A DNA stretch of 64,000 nucleotides from Comamonadaceae bacterium (GCA_947479935.1 CANKBG010000006.1:1-64000); one strand, 5' to 3'. Positions 9,150 through 18,390 are shown, numbered from the stretch's first letter. Notes: generated by a model not told the origin, from the letters alone. Made by a program: numbers and translations.

Positions 9150-9356
9150 AATCGTTGGGGAGTAGCTCAATTTCTTCGTGCTCAGTTTAGCCTGTAGGCG
9201 CACGTTGAAATCAACAAATCGTCATTACGAAGTTTTTACTTCCGGTTTGTTGGGCATATAACTGATTCATTACAAGCAAAGCAAGACCTTCGATCTCTCG
9301 TGTTGCACGTGCCTTTTGGCATGGCAACTTGTTCGGATCGTTATCGAAGGTCTCTC
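9150..9356 (+). ncRNA. yybP-ykoY (Mn2+) riboswitch with SD-sequestering hairpin
   Basis: The leader of the TerC gene carries the hallmark GGGGAGTAGC (9157-9166) and the downstream GCAAGACC (9281-9288) of the yybP-ykoY class, with GTCATTACG (9221-9229) between. The class binds Mn2+ and controls metal exporters. An 11-bp perfect inverted repeat (9284-9294 with 9343-9353) would hide the AAGG ribosome-binding site, ending 6 nt before the ATG at 9357. Because its left arm overlaps the conserved GCAAGACC of the aptamer, metal binding and hairpin formation should compete: ligand on, translation on. Class assignment rests on motif reading, not a covariance search. Confidence 0.85.
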
Positions 9357-10064
9357 ATGGAATTGTTCTCAATGCCATGGTGGTCAGCGTTGCTGGCCAT
9401 CATACTCATCGATTTAGTTTTAGCTGGCGACAACGCCATCGTCATTGCGCTTGCTGCGCGAAATCTCCCTCCAGAACATCAAAACAAAGCCATCGTTTGG
9501 GGCACTGTGGGCGCCATCGTGGTTCGCTCTGCCATGACCGTTGGCGTGGTCTGGCTTCTTAAGATTCCGGGTCTGATGTTGGTGGGTGGACTGGGTCTAT
9601 TGTGGATTGCCTTCAAGCTCATTTCGGATACTTCCGAGGACGAGCACCAAGGCGGTGGCGCTACCACTTTTTGGGGTGCCATGAAAACCATCATTGTGGC
9701 TGACGCACTCATGGGTGTGGACAACGTGTTGGGCGTTGCCGGTGCTGCCAACGGCTCTTTTGATCTGGTCGTCATAGGATTGCTCATCAGCATTCCCATT
9801 GTGGTTTTGGGCAGCAAATTAGTTTTGCGCTTGGTTGAAAAATGGCCTGTGATCATTCATTTAGGCGCTGCCGTTTTGGCGTTCACAGCCGCCCAGATGA
9901 TCATCAATGAAAAACTTCTCGACCCCTTGTTTGATGGTGGAGAGGTGATTAATAACTTGGCCCGCGGCGCAACTTATGTTCTGGCTGTTGCAGGTGTTTT
10001 GGGCGCTGGCTGGTGGGTCACCCGTAAGCCGCCGCAAAACGACCCCGATGCGCAGTCTATCTAA
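9357..10064 (+). CDS. TerC-family integral membrane metal exporter
   Basis: A 235-residue membrane protein of the TerC/Alx/YkoY family, which exports Mn2+ or loads exported metalloproteins. The typical LDLVLAGDNAIV-like segment (IDLVLAGDNAIVIAL) and DALMGVDNVLGVAGA carry the conserved intramembrane Asp-Asn pairs. About seven transmembrane helices can be read. I use ATG 9357 rather than a GTG at 9300 because the upstream codons lie inside the riboswitch and AAGG is placed just before 9357. The riboswitch makes manganese the likely substrate. It is followed after 26 nt by a small gene of unknown function. Confidence 0.9.
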   Translation: MELFSMPWWSALLAIILIDLVLAGDNAIVIALAARNLPPEHQNKAIVWGTVGAIVVRSAMTVGVVWLLKIPGLMLVGGLGLLWIAFKLISDTSEDEHQGGGATTFWGAMKTIIVADALMGVDNVLGVAGAANGSFDLVVIGLLISIPIVVLGSKLVLRLVEKWPVIIHLGAAVLAFTAAQMIINEKLLDPLFDGGEVINNLARGATYVLAVAGVLGAGWWVTRKPPQNDPDAQSI

Positions 10065-10090
10065 CCCCATTTATTAACCAGGAGAAAAAA

Positions 10091-10546
10091 ATGGAAACAT
10101 TCATTGTTTACATCGACGACAAGCAGTATGCACTCCAACAATTGGTTCCTATGTTGTCAGCCAATGGCGCTTCCAGTGCCTCTGCCAAGTGGGTCTTGAT
10201 TGGGTGTCCCCCTAGATTGAACCGCCATACCAGTCGATGGTTGACTCACACGGCTCAAAAAAAATGGCGCCAAACTTGGACCCAAGAAACGACCGCAGAG
10301 GTGGTTCAGATGTTAGAGGCCACCGGTAATCAAGTTTCTGTTCTCACTGCGCACGGTGCGTTGGTTCAACTCACCAAACAAATCAAGGGCGAGCTGGGTC
10401 ATGCCAGAGTGATTGATGCAAGACGTCCAAAATTGTCAGTCAACCTAGATCCCGTGACACAAGACCAACCTCAAGAGAAGTCAACCTGGACTTTGCCAGG
10501 AGGGGTTTTGGCCATGGGGGCTGCGATCGTATTGGCCAGCGAATAA
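10091..10546 (+). CDS. Hypothetical protein co-transcribed with terC
   Basis: A 151-residue protein I do not recognise. A strong AGGAG ribosome-binding site precedes ATG 10091, 26 nt after terC, with no terminator between, so it should share the riboswitch-controlled transcript. The first 100 residues look soluble and mixed alpha/beta (IVYIDD at the start, then WVLIGCPP). The C-terminus ends in a short Gly/Ala/Val-rich hydrophobic stretch (GGVLAMGAAIVLA) that could be a tail anchor. No cysteine or histidine cluster for metal binding is seen. A role in metal homeostasis is only inferred from the operon. Confidence 0.75.
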   Translation: METFIVYIDDKQYALQQLVPMLSANGASSASAKWVLIGCPPRLNRHTSRWLTHTAQKKWRQTWTQETTAEVVQMLEATGNQVSVLTAHGALVQLTKQIKGELGHARVIDARRPKLSVNLDPVTQDQPQEKSTWTLPGGVLAMGAAIVLASE

Positions 10547-10573
10547 ACTCAGTCAACTTTTGATGAGCGCAAG

Positions 10574-10611
10574 AAAAAAGCCTTCCAGCTCATTGCTGTG
10601 AAGGCTTTTTT
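10574..10611. terminator. Bidirectional Rho-independent terminator
   Basis: AAAAAAGCCTTC (10574-10585) pairs perfectly with GAAGGCTTTTTT (10600-10611). T-runs on both strands let it end both the terC operon and the convergent rpoD transcript. Confidence 0.85.
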
Positions 10612-10640
10612 GAGGAAGCTGCATGGCTGCAGCGATGTGC

Positions 10641-13319
10641 TTACATCGTGTCGATAAAACTGCGCAGTTTGTCGCTGCGGCTGGGGTGCTTCAACTTGCG
10701 AAGTGCTTTGGCTTCTATTTGACGAATGCGCTCACGCGTGACGTCAAATTGTTTGCCCACTTCTTCTAATGTGTGGTCGGTGGACATTTCAATGCCGAAA
10801 CGCATGCGCAGCACTTTGGCTTCGCGGGGTGTGAGGCTGTCTAGAATGTCTTTGACCACATCGCGCAATCCGGCTTGCATGGCTGCATCGATAGGCGCTG
10901 TGTTGGCGCTGTCTTCGATGAAGTCACCTAAGTGGCTGTCGTCGTCGTCACCAATGGGCGTCTCCATGGAGATAGGCTCTTTGGCAATCTTCATGATCTT
11001 GCGAATCTTGTCTTCCGGAATTTCCATCTTCTCGGCCAAGATGCTGGCATCGGGTTCAAAGCCAAACTCCTGCAAGTGCTGACGCGAAATGCGGTTCATC
11101 TTGTTGATCGTTTCGATCATGTGAACGGGAATACGGATGGTTCGAGCTTGATCGGCGATGGATCGCGTAATGGCCTGGCGAATCCACCAAGTGGCATAAG
11201 TGGAGAACTTATAACCACGCCGGTATTCAAACTTGTCCACGGCTTTCATCAAGCCGATGTTGCCTTCTTGAATTAAATCGAGAAACTGCAAACCACGGTT
11301 GGTGTATTTTTTGGCAATAGAAATGACCAAGCGCAAGTTGGCTTCAATCATCTCTTTCTTGGCATGACGTGACGAGCGCTCACCTGTGTTCATGCGCTTG
11401 TTGATGTCTTTGAGTTCATCCAAAGGCACGACCACGCGCGATTGCAAGTCAGTGAGCTTTTGCTGCAGGTCTTGAACGGGTGGAACGTTGCGGCCCATGA
11501 CCGTACTCCAGGGCTTGCCAGCCGCTGCTTGTTTCTCGATCCATTTCAAATCAAGCAAATGCGACTTCACACGTTGATTATTTTTGTCACGGCCGCTGAA
11601 ATCAGCAATGAACATTTCTTGGGGATAGCCACATTTGTCCACAATGATTCGGCGAAGTTCACGCTCTTTCTTGCGAACATCGTCTACATGGCCACGCACC
11701 ATGTCGCAGAGTTTCTCGATGGTTTTGGCCGTGAATCGAATGGTCATCAATTCTTCAGACAAAGCAGCTTGCGCTTTTTGATAAGCCGGTGTTCCCCAGC
11801 CTTCTTTGTCATAAGTTTTGTGAACTTTTTCGAAAAGTTCTGTGATGCGGTCAAAGCGCTCCAAGGCTTGATTTTTCAACTCTTCCAGTTTTTTGGTGAG
11901 TGCTTTGGAACCCCCTTTGCCGTCATCGTCATCTGATTCGTCAAATTCGTCGAAGTCTTCTTCGGCCACATAGTCATCGGCTTCGTTGATATTGGAGAAG
12001 CCATCGACGACGGTAGAGATGACAATCTTGCCTTCTCTGATTTCATTGGCCAGACGCAAAATTTCGGAGATGGTGGCAGGCGATGCACTGATCGCCGTCA
12101 TCATGTCCATTAAGCCGCCTTCAATGCGCTTGGCAATCTCAATTTCACCTTCACGCGTGAGCAATTCGACGGTGCCCATTTCGCGCATGTACATGCGAAC
12201 AGGGTCGGTGGTACGGCCAAACTCGCTGTCAACCGTTGACAAGGCGGCTTCTGCTGCTTCTTCTGCCTCTTCTTCTGTAGAGCCAGTTGGGGCGTTTTCA
12301 GTGATGATGAGCGATTCTGCGTCGGGTGTTTGCTCGTAAACAGAGACGCCCAAATCGTTCAGAGTGGCAATGACCACCTCAAGTGTTTCAGCATCGACCA
12401 ACTTGTCGGGCAAGTGATCGGAAATTTCGCCGTGCGTGAGGTAGCCACGTGTTTTGCCCAATTTGATCAGGGCTTTGAGACGTTGACGTCGCTTGGCCAT
12501 ATCTTCTTCGGACAAAACAGTTTCGTCCAAGCCAAACTCTTTCATCAAGGCACGTTCTTTGGCCTTGCTGATCTTCATGCGAAGCGGCTTGACTTTTTCT
12601 GTGGACTCAGCCACAGGCTCGCCCGCTAAGTCCGCTTCAATTTCGCTGTCTTCAACCAGGGCGGGGACGCCAGCCTTTGGTTTGCGTCCGCGTTTTGCGC
12701 TAGCTGATTTGTCTTCGACTTCTGGTACCGTGGTTTTGCTATTTTTAACAGCAGGCACTTTGACTGCGGTTTTGGGTTCTGCTTTCGCAGGCGCTTTGGT
12801 TTGCGTTTTCGGTTGAACCTTGGCGGAAACTTTCACTTCAACCTTGACGGCCTTTTTGTCGACAGCTTTGACGACAGGCTTGACCGCAGTTTTAACTGCG
12901 GCTTTAAGGCTTTCCTTGGCTGCCATTTTTTTAGGTTCTGGATTGGTAACCTTGACGTTTGATTTAGGCACCGACTTCACGGGGACAGATTTTTTGGATG
13001 CAGGCACAGGGCTAACTTTCTTTGCCGGTGCAACAACTTTGGCGACAGGTTTAGCGACTGTTTTTACAGACGTTTTGACCACTGCTTTTGCAGGTGATTT
13101 AACGGGTGCTTTCACAACTGCTTTCGCAGGTGCTTTAACGGGTGCTTTCACAGAAGTTTTCACAACTGCTTTGACTGTGGCCTTGGTTTTGACCGGACTT
13201 GCTTTCGCTGTTGCTTTGGGTGCGGGTTTCGCGACCTTTTTCACAACAGGTTTGACAGATTTTTTTGCACCAGATGGGGCTTGTGCTTTAACGGGCTTCT
13301 TCGGCTTTTGAGCGGGCAT
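10641..13319 (-). CDS. rpoD: Primary sigma factor RpoD with long Lys/Ala/Pro-rich N-terminal tail
   Basis: The housekeeping sigma-70 factor, 892 residues from ATG 13319 (GAGG 7 nt upstream); the frame extends further up but without a ribosome-binding site. Region 1.1 begins near [11 protein letters not shown], followed by region 1.2 ([12 protein letters not shown]), the non-conserved insert with an acidic stretch ([15 protein letters not shown]), regions 2.1-2.4 ([33 protein letters not shown]), 3 and 4.2 ([24 protein letters not shown]). About the first 230 residues are low-complexity K/A/P/V repeats, basic and probably disordered, containing a KRGRKPK motif. The family usually has about 600-770 residues, so the tail explains the extra length. 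dnaG lies directly upstream, as in the macromolecular-synthesis operon, but rpsU is absent. Confidence 0.97.
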   Translation of the reverse strand: MPAQKPKKPVKAQAPSGAKKSVKPVVKKVAKPAPKATAKASPVKTKATVKAVVKTSVKAPVKAPAKAVVKAPVKSPAKAVVKTSVKTVAKPVAKVVAPAKKVSPVPASKKSVPVKSVPKSNVKVTNPEPKKMAAKESLKAAVKTAVKPVVKAVDKKAVKVEVKVSAKVQPKTQTKAPAKAEPKTAVKVPAVKNSKTTVPEVEDKSASAKRGRKPKAGVPALVEDSEIEADLAGEPVAESTEKVKPLRMKISKAKERALMKEFGLDETVLSEEDMAKRRQRLKALIKLGKTRGYLTHGEISDHLPDKLVDAETLEVVIATLNDLGVSVYEQTPDAESLIITENAPTGSTEEEAEEAAEAALSTVDSEFGRTTDPVRMYMREMGTVELLTREGEIEIAKRIEGGLMDMMTAISASPATISEILRLANEIREGKIVISTVVDGFSNINEADDYVAEEDFDEFDESDDDDGKGGSKALTKKLEELKNQALERFDRITELFEKVHKTYDKEGWGTPAYQKAQAALSEELMTIRFTAKTIEKLCDMVRGHVDDVRKKERELRRIIVDKCGYPQEMFIADFSGRDKNNQRVKSHLLDLKWIEKQAAAGKPWSTVMGRNVPPVQDLQQKLTDLQSRVVVPLDELKDINKRMNTGERSSRHAKKEMIEANLRLVISIAKKYTNRGLQFLDLIQEGNIGLMKAVDKFEYRRGYKFSTYATWWIRQAITRSIADQARTIRIPVHMIETINKMNRISRQHLQEFGFEPDASILAEKMEIPEDKIRKIMKIAKEPISMETPIGDDDDSHLGDFIEDSANTAPIDAAMQAGLRDVVKDILDSLTPREAKVLRMRFGIEMSTDHTLEEVGKQFDVTRERIRQIEAKALRKLKHPSRSDKLRSFIDTM

Positions 13320-13562
13320 GATGGACCTCAATACTTCAAACTGACCAGGAAACAAACGCTGCGCCACAAACTTCTGGCGCGAGATGTAATGCAAAAAGAC
13401 ACCTGAGGGCAGGTGACGTTATTTACAAGGGCATAGAGGCAAGATGTATGGGCGAACATTTGGAATGCAGTCCTTGCGGTGGTGTGGCCGTCCCGTGGAG
13501 GGAGTTGCGCTGGGGCGTTGGCCGGGTCCGGAGGTGCTGCTGTCGCTCTTGCCTGAAATCGG

Positions 13563-13592
13563 ATTATACCCAAATAAGTGTTAAAAGATCAA
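13563..13592 (-). promoter_or_regulatory. Sigma-70 promoter of rpoD
   Basis: On the minus strand TTGATC (13592-13587), an 18-nt spacer and TATAAT (13568-13563). The -35 box overlaps the dnaG stop codon (13591-13589). Transcription would start near 13556, giving rpoD a leader of about 235 nt in which I see no other gene. Confidence 0.7.
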
Positions 13593-15634
13593 AGAACTTC
13601 TGTACCCATCAGGGTTCTACGCCTTTGATGAAGATCACGCCAGCGCTGAACTGCCTCGGGATCTTGGGAGTTTTCTGCTGCTTTGAGTGCCTCAGTTTCT
13701 AGTTCTTTGAGGCGGTCAATGAGCATCAAATTAAGCAAAAGTCTGAGTTCCCGATGGGCTTCCCCAGGTTCAGCCTCTGAATTGCCTTCGGGCTCGTTGG
13801 GGAAATGAGTGCCCATGAGCTTTTCTGCCAGACCTGAAAAGGCCTGATTTTGGAGGTCACTTTGAAGTGTGCCCCAGGCCAAGGGTCCATGATCGTGAAA
13901 TTGACTTTCAATCCAGCGCATCAATTCGCCATGTTGGCCGGGTAATTCACTGAGCATGGCATGGTCTTCAGCGGACATGCTGTCCCAGAGGGCCATGTTG
14001 GTCAATACCAATCTGACGGCATGGTCGGCTCGGCTGGCCGGTTGCGTTCGAGGTCCAAGAGAGGCCAAGTTGGCGTCGTCGCTGCCGCCTACCAATCGCC
14101 ATTTGCCTTTTGCATCCTTTTGCCAAGATTTGCCATCTGGTCGACCCCTCGAGCCTGATTTGTTAAACGAAGCGGAGCGAGCGGGTTCAAAGGGGGAGGG
14201 CATTCCTTCGGGGTCAAAGCCCGAGCCAGAAGGGCTAGCGTAAGGACCCGCTTGTGAGCTGCCTGCGGCAGAATTTGCGCCCAAGCTTGCGGCTCCTTGC
14301 AGGCCCCGAGGGTTGCTTCTTGCGGCCAATGCTTCTGCTTGTTGCAACCACAAGCCAGCCAATTCACCCGCATCGAGTTGAATGAGCTGAGCCAACTCAG
14401 TCAGTAGTTGCCGTTTGAGGGCGCCATCGGGTAGCGCTCGCCAAAGGGGGCTGGCGTTGCTCGACAAATGGGCACGCCCTTCTGCCGTTTGCAAATCGCA
14501 GCCATCGGAGGCCACTTCAATGAGGAATTTGGACAAAGGAGTGGCTTGAGCCACACAGGTGGAGAAGGCCTCAGAACCTTTTTCACGGATAAAGCTGTCG
14601 GGGTCGTGTTCTTCTGGCAAAAACAAAAATTTAATGCTTCTAACGTCTGTGGCATAACTCAGCGCACCATCGAGGGCTTTGCGCGCGGCCCTTCTGCCGG
14701 CCCCGTCGCCATCAAAGCTGAAAACAACGGCGTCGGTAAATCTAAATAGCTTTTGCACATGATCAGGGGTACAGGCTGTACCCAACGTGGCCACTGCGTT
14801 AGGGAAGCCCCATTGCGCAAGTGCCACCACATCCATGTAGCCTTCTGTGACCAGGACATAACCTGAGCTGTGAATGCTGTCGCGGGCTTCAAATAAACCG
14901 TAGAGTTCTCGGCCTTTGTGAAAGACCGGGGTTTCAGGTGAGTTCAGATATTTGGGTGTGCCATCGCCCATGACCCTACCGCCAAAGCCAATGCATTCCC
15001 CTTTGATATTGCGAATGGGAAACATGACGCGATCGCGAAAGCGATCGTATCGTTTGGCATCGTCTTCATTGACGATGACCAGTCCACTTTCGGCCAGCAA
15101 GGGATCGTCGTAATCTGGAAAGACACTGGCCAAACTGCGCCAGCCTTCGGGGGCATAACCCAGTCCAAAGCGTTTGGCAATTTGACCCGACAAACCACGA
15201 CCTTTTAAATAAGCCACCGCTAGAGGTGCTGTTTTGAGATGCTGTTTGTAAGACTCGCCCGCTTTCTCCAGCATGTCACTCAGTGTGCTTTGCTTTTGTT
15301 TTTGTTCCGCTGCTTTAGCACGATCTTGAGGCGACAATTCATCTTCTGGCACGACCATGCCTGTTTGCTGGGCTAAGTCCTTCACAGCTTCAATGAATGT
15401 CATGCCCGCATGGTCCATGAGGAAGCCAATGGCATTGCCATTTTTGCCACAACCAAAGCAATGAAAAAACTGCTTTGTGGGGCTGACTGTGAAGCTAGGT
15501 GATTTCTCGCCATGAAAAGGGCATAAGCCCATGAAGTTGGCGCCGCCTTTTTTGAGCTGCACATATCGGCCCACCACCTCCACCACATCAACGCGGGAAA
15601 GTAGTTCTTGAATGAATGATTGAGGAATGGCCAC
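13589..15634 (-). CDS. dnaG: DNA primase DnaG
   Basis: Makes RNA primers at the replication fork. The N-terminal zinc-binding domain is clear (CPFHGEK ... FHCFGCG, one His and three Cys), followed by the TOPRIM catalytic core (LVTEGYMDVVAL, then VVFSFDGDGAGRRAA with the acidic triad) and a divergent C-terminal helicase-binding domain after a Gly/Ser/Pro linker. I choose GTG 15634, which gives the MAIPQSF beginning expected for the family, over an in-frame TTG at 15652. The length is then 681 residues. It lies immediately upstream of rpoD on the same strand; rpoD also has its own promoter at the end of this gene. Confidence 0.96.
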   Translation of the reverse strand: MAIPQSFIQELLSRVDVVEVVGRYVQLKKGGANFMGLCPFHGEKSPSFTVSPTKQFFHCFGCGKNGNAIGFLMDHAGMTFIEAVKDLAQQTGMVVPEDELSPQDRAKAAEQKQKQSTLSDMLEKAGESYKQHLKTAPLAVAYLKGRGLSGQIAKRFGLGYAPEGWRSLASVFPDYDDPLLAESGLVIVNEDDAKRYDRFRDRVMFPIRNIKGECIGFGGRVMGDGTPKYLNSPETPVFHKGRELYGLFEARDSIHSSGYVLVTEGYMDVVALAQWGFPNAVATLGTACTPDHVQKLFRFTDAVVFSFDGDGAGRRAARKALDGALSYATDVRSIKFLFLPEEHDPDSFIREKGSEAFSTCVAQATPLSKFLIEVASDGCDLQTAEGRAHLSSNASPLWRALPDGALKRQLLTELAQLIQLDAGELAGLWLQQAEALAARSNPRGLQGAASLGANSAAGSSQAGPYASPSGSGFDPEGMPSPFEPARSASFNKSGSRGRPDGKSWQKDAKGKWRLVGGSDDANLASLGPRTQPASRADHAVRLVLTNMALWDSMSAEDHAMLSELPGQHGELMRWIESQFHDHGPLAWGTLQSDLQNQAFSGLAEKLMGTHFPNEPEGNSEAEPGEAHRELRLLLNLMLIDRLKELETEALKAAENSQDPEAVQRWRDLHQRRRTLMGTEVL

Positions 15635-15670
15635 GTGCGTATTTTCGCCCAAGTTGGCCCACCCGTGGGC

Positions 15671-15698
15671 AAAAAAAAGCCCCGCAAGGCAGGGCTTT
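15671..15698 (-). terminator. Rho-independent terminator of the small secreted protein gene
   Basis: Read on the minus strand, AAAGCCC - loop - GGGCTTTTTTTT. It separates the small gene (stop at 15717) from dnaG, so dnaG needs its own promoter. Confidence 0.8.
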
Positions 15699-15716
15699 CG
15701 GATGGCTGATGAAAAA

Positions 15717-15950
15717 TCAAGCTGCTTTCTTTTTAGCCTTTGATTTTTTCTTTTTAGTGGCCTTTTTGGCAGCTTTTGGGGCGTCTGCGGCTGGCTTGGC
15801 CGCAGGTGCTGCGCTTGGCGCTGCTGCGGGGGCGGGTGCAGGCGCAGCTGAAGGTGCTGCAGGAACGACAGGCGCTGTAGGGGCGGCTGTTTGGGCTACT
15901 GAAACCAATGCCAAAGTGCTTAAGACACTAGCAAGGATGATTTTGTACAT
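15717..15950 (-). CDS. Small secreted Ala/Pro-rich protein with poly-Lys tail
   Basis: A 77-residue protein starting at ATG 15950, with AAGGAAA well spaced upstream; the frame further up lacks a ribosome-binding site. Residues 1-18 form a signal peptide (KIILASVLSTLALVSVA, cleavage after SVA). The mature part is low complexity: an Ala/Pro block followed by an Ala/Lys block ending in Lys-rich KKKKSKAKKKAA. No domain is recognised. The charge (strongly basic) suggests binding to acidic polymers, or a periplasmic structural role, but that is inference. It has its own terminator. Confidence 0.75.
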   Translation of the reverse strand: MYKIILASVLSTLALVSVAQTAAPTAPVVPAAPSAAPAPAPAAAPSAAPAAKPAADAPKAAKKATKKKKSKAKKKAA

Positions 15951-16166
15951 GGAATTTCCTTGAATAAACGAAACAGATTGAGGATACAACGAATCGTTCA
16001 CATATCTCCTCAAAACCAGCCACGAATGTCAGGTAAATCCGAGCTTCATGAGGGAATTTGTGGTTTGCCTGCACGGGTTAGCGCGTACGGGCTAGCCACC
16101 ATGCTAGAGAACCCTTCGCCCGTTAAGATCATTCATCTTGCATCACTTTCACGAGTCTGTCTCTGA

Positions 16167-17810
16167 TTGCGCACTTCTTTGATCCCTTTTCTTTCCCATC
16201 GGTCACCGCATGGCCCATCACACGCCAGTTTTGTCGGAACTCTTTTGTTTTGGCACGCTCTGGTGGTGCTGGGCGTGGTTGTTTTAGATTGGGTTAGCTT
16301 TATTCAGCCTACAGGCAACCTGAATGTCACCGCCTGGAACCCGCTACCAGCATTGGCAATTTTTGTATTTGGACAACGAACCAGCTTTGTATTTTCTTAC
16401 GCAGCAGGGTTGTCGCTATCTGACTGGCTGATTCGGGGCAATGACCCATCGGGAGCGGAATCGATCATCCTCACGCTGATCAACGCCGCCTGCTATCTGG
16501 GAGCACGCCTTGGCATCACACGTTACGCGATCGGATTCCACAATTTCAATAACTTCAAAACCTTGATTGTCGGGCTCACGGTACTGTTCACTTGTGTGTT
16601 GCTGAATTCTTGCTTAAGCGTAACGACCTTAATGTACTTCGATGCCGTCACGATGGGCTCATGGGTTGACGTTTTTACCAAACTGACTGTGGGCGATTTG
16701 GTTGGGCTGTTGGTGCTGATACCCTTGCTCTCTGCTTTTAGCAGCCCTTCGCGCTTGAGTGCCTGCCGACGATTGTTGCGACAGGCCAATTTCATAGGGC
16801 CCGCGGTCGTCATAGTCATGGTGATTGGTACTTTGGCATCTTTTGCCACGACCACTCCGCTGCGCTACAGCTACTTCATCTTGCTGCCGCTGGCCTGGAT
16901 TGCTGTACGGCACGGATTGTCAGGGGTTATCCTTGCTTCATTTCCTGCGCAATTGCTTTTGGTGACCGCCTATATGGCCCGCAATTCTTCCAATAGCGTC
17001 GTATTGGAAGTGCAGACGCTCATGGCTATGATTTCCTTGGTTGCCTTGACGATAGGCGTCACGATCGACGAAAAGGTCTTGACCGAGCGGCGTTTGCGAA
17101 GCCGCCAGAGGGCCTCCACATTGGGCCGAATTGCCGGTGTCGTCACCCATGAAATCAGCCAACCTTTGACTTCCATCAGCACCTACGCGATGGCAGCTCA
17201 TCAGATCATACGTAATATACCAAACGGGTCCGACCCCGATCTCAGCCATGCTGTCAACTCGATCGTGACTGAGTCCGCTCGAGTCCGCAAAATGATCCAC
17301 CGGGTGAAAGATTTCTATCAGCAAGGCACCTTATCTGTGACCGAATTCGATCTCGTGGGGCTGATTCGTAAAACCCTCGAAAGTGAAACACTCCGAGCAC
17401 GCAGCTTAGGTGTGCAAATCTACGAACTGGAATGGGCAAATCCAGTTCAATTCCAAGGCGATGTCACGCAACTCGGCATGGCGTTGCGCAACTTAGTGAC
17501 CAATGGCACCTCAGCTGCGGCAGAGGGTGCGGCCAAATGGCTGCGGGTTGAGTTGAGGGTTGACGCTACCTCGTGCACTTTAGACTTCTGGGACAGCGGT
17601 TCCTTGATCGACCAAGACAGCGTAGAAGAAATTTTTGACTTTGGACACTCCAAGACATCCGGTGGCATGGGGGTGGGGCTGCACCTTGCCCGCGATGTCA
17701 TCGAAGCCCATCAAGGCGAAATTATGGCGATTTCCAATTCCAGTATGAAGTTCCGAATTTCCTTGCCTATAGCCAGTTCACCGCATGTAAGTCCCTTTGA
17801 AAAATACTAA
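16167..17810 (+). CDS. Membrane sensor histidine kinase with MASE1-type sensor
   Basis: A 547-residue kinase. The N-terminal half is a MASE1-like block of about eight transmembrane helices (from LLFWHALVVLGVVVLDW to QTLMAMISLVALTIGV). The phosphoacceptor His328 is in THEISQPLTSI, an H-box of the FixL/DctB type. The ATPase domain shows the N box (LRNLVTNG), the G1 box (DFWDSGS) and the G2 box (GMGVGLHLARD). No PAS domain is present. The start (TTG 16167) lacks an obvious ribosome-binding site and is uncertain. It overlaps the response regulator gene by 14 nt, so the pair is coupled. The signal sensed is unknown. Confidence 0.88.
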   Translation: MRTSLIPFLSHRSPHGPSHASFVGTLLFWHALVVLGVVVLDWVSFIQPTGNLNVTAWNPLPALAIFVFGQRTSFVFSYAAGLSLSDWLIRGNDPSGAESIILTLINAACYLGARLGITRYAIGFHNFNNFKTLIVGLTVLFTCVLLNSCLSVTTLMYFDAVTMGSWVDVFTKLTVGDLVGLLVLIPLLSAFSSPSRLSACRRLLRQANFIGPAVVIVMVIGTLASFATTTPLRYSYFILLPLAWIAVRHGLSGVILASFPAQLLLVTAYMARNSSNSVVLEVQTLMAMISLVALTIGVTIDEKVLTERRLRSRQRASTLGRIAGVVTHEISQPLTSISTYAMAAHQIIRNIPNGSDPDLSHAVNSIVTESARVRKMIHRVKDFYQQGTLSVTEFDLVGLIRKTLESETLRARSLGVQIYELEWANPVQFQGDVTQLGMALRNLVTNGTSAAAEGAAKWLRVELRVDATSCTLDFWDSGSLIDQDSVEEIFDFGHSKTSGGMGVGLHLARDVIEAHQGEIMAISNSSMKFRISLPIASSPHVSPFEKY

Positions 17811-18381
17811 CCTCTACATCGTTGACGATGAGGCTGCCATTCGAGATGCCTTGTCGCTCTTTACCAGCATGGCGGGGTTTTCCGTATCGGTATTCTCCAA
17901 CGCCGAAGATTTCTTGACAGTCATCAACTCAGAATCTACGGGCTGCGTCATCTTGGATATTCACCTTGGGGGTATGAGCGGTTTGCAAGTGTTGGAACAG
18001 GTCAAGGATCGTGCCCCCCATCTGGCCTGCGTTGTCATCACGGCCCATGGCGATGTACGCACGGCAAGACAAGCCTTTCTTTTGGGTGCGGTTGACTTCA
18101 TCGAAAAGCCCTATGACCCCCAGGAACTCATGAATAGTCTTCAGGCTGCGATGTTGCGTATCAAAAGACAACCCAAGCAAAATAGCTTGCAGTTGGGTGA
18201 TCTGACGCCTCGCGAGGCAGAGGTTCGTAACCATTTGTTGGAGGGAAGAAGCAACAAAGAAATTGCCAGCTTGCTACAAATCAGTCCCCGAACGGTCGAG
18301 GTTCATAAATCTCGGGTGCTGGAAAAGCTGGGGCAAATCAGTGTGATCGATCTGATTCGATCGACCCTGCTCAAGAGGTAA
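17797..18381 (+). CDS. FixJ/NarL-family response regulator
   Basis: A 194-residue two-domain regulator. The receiver domain has the acidic pair D10-D11, the phosphoacceptor Asp54 (ILDIHLGGMSG), Thr82 and Lys104 (EKPYD). The C-terminal LuxR-type helix-turn-helix is LTPREAEVRNHLLEGRSNKEIASLL followed by SPRTVEVHKSRVLEKL. The start is TTG 17797 inside the kinase gene, giving translational coupling. The pair resembles FixL/FixJ in domain style, but target genes are not evident; the gene downstream is on the other strand. Confidence 0.92.
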   Translation: MKNTNLYIVDDEAAIRDALSLFTSMAGFSVSVFSNAEDFLTVINSESTGCVILDIHLGGMSGLQVLEQVKDRAPHLACVVITAHGDVRTARQAFLLGAVDFIEKPYDPQELMNSLQAAMLRIKRQPKQNSLQLGDLTPREAEVRNHLLEGRSNKEIASLLQISPRTVEVHKSRVLEKLGQISVIDLIRSTLLKR

Positions 18382-18390
18382 GCGCCAAAC

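Noticed and set aside
12820-13311. A 163-codon plus-strand ORF opposite the rpoD tail
   Set aside because: It is the mirror of the Lys/Ala-rich repeat region; its Thr/Ala/Leu-rich product is low complexity and there is no ribosome-binding site.
13328-13573. An 81-codon minus-strand ORF in the rpoD leader
   Set aside because: No ribosome-binding site, unlikely composition, and it would end just before rpoD; treated as untranslated leader.
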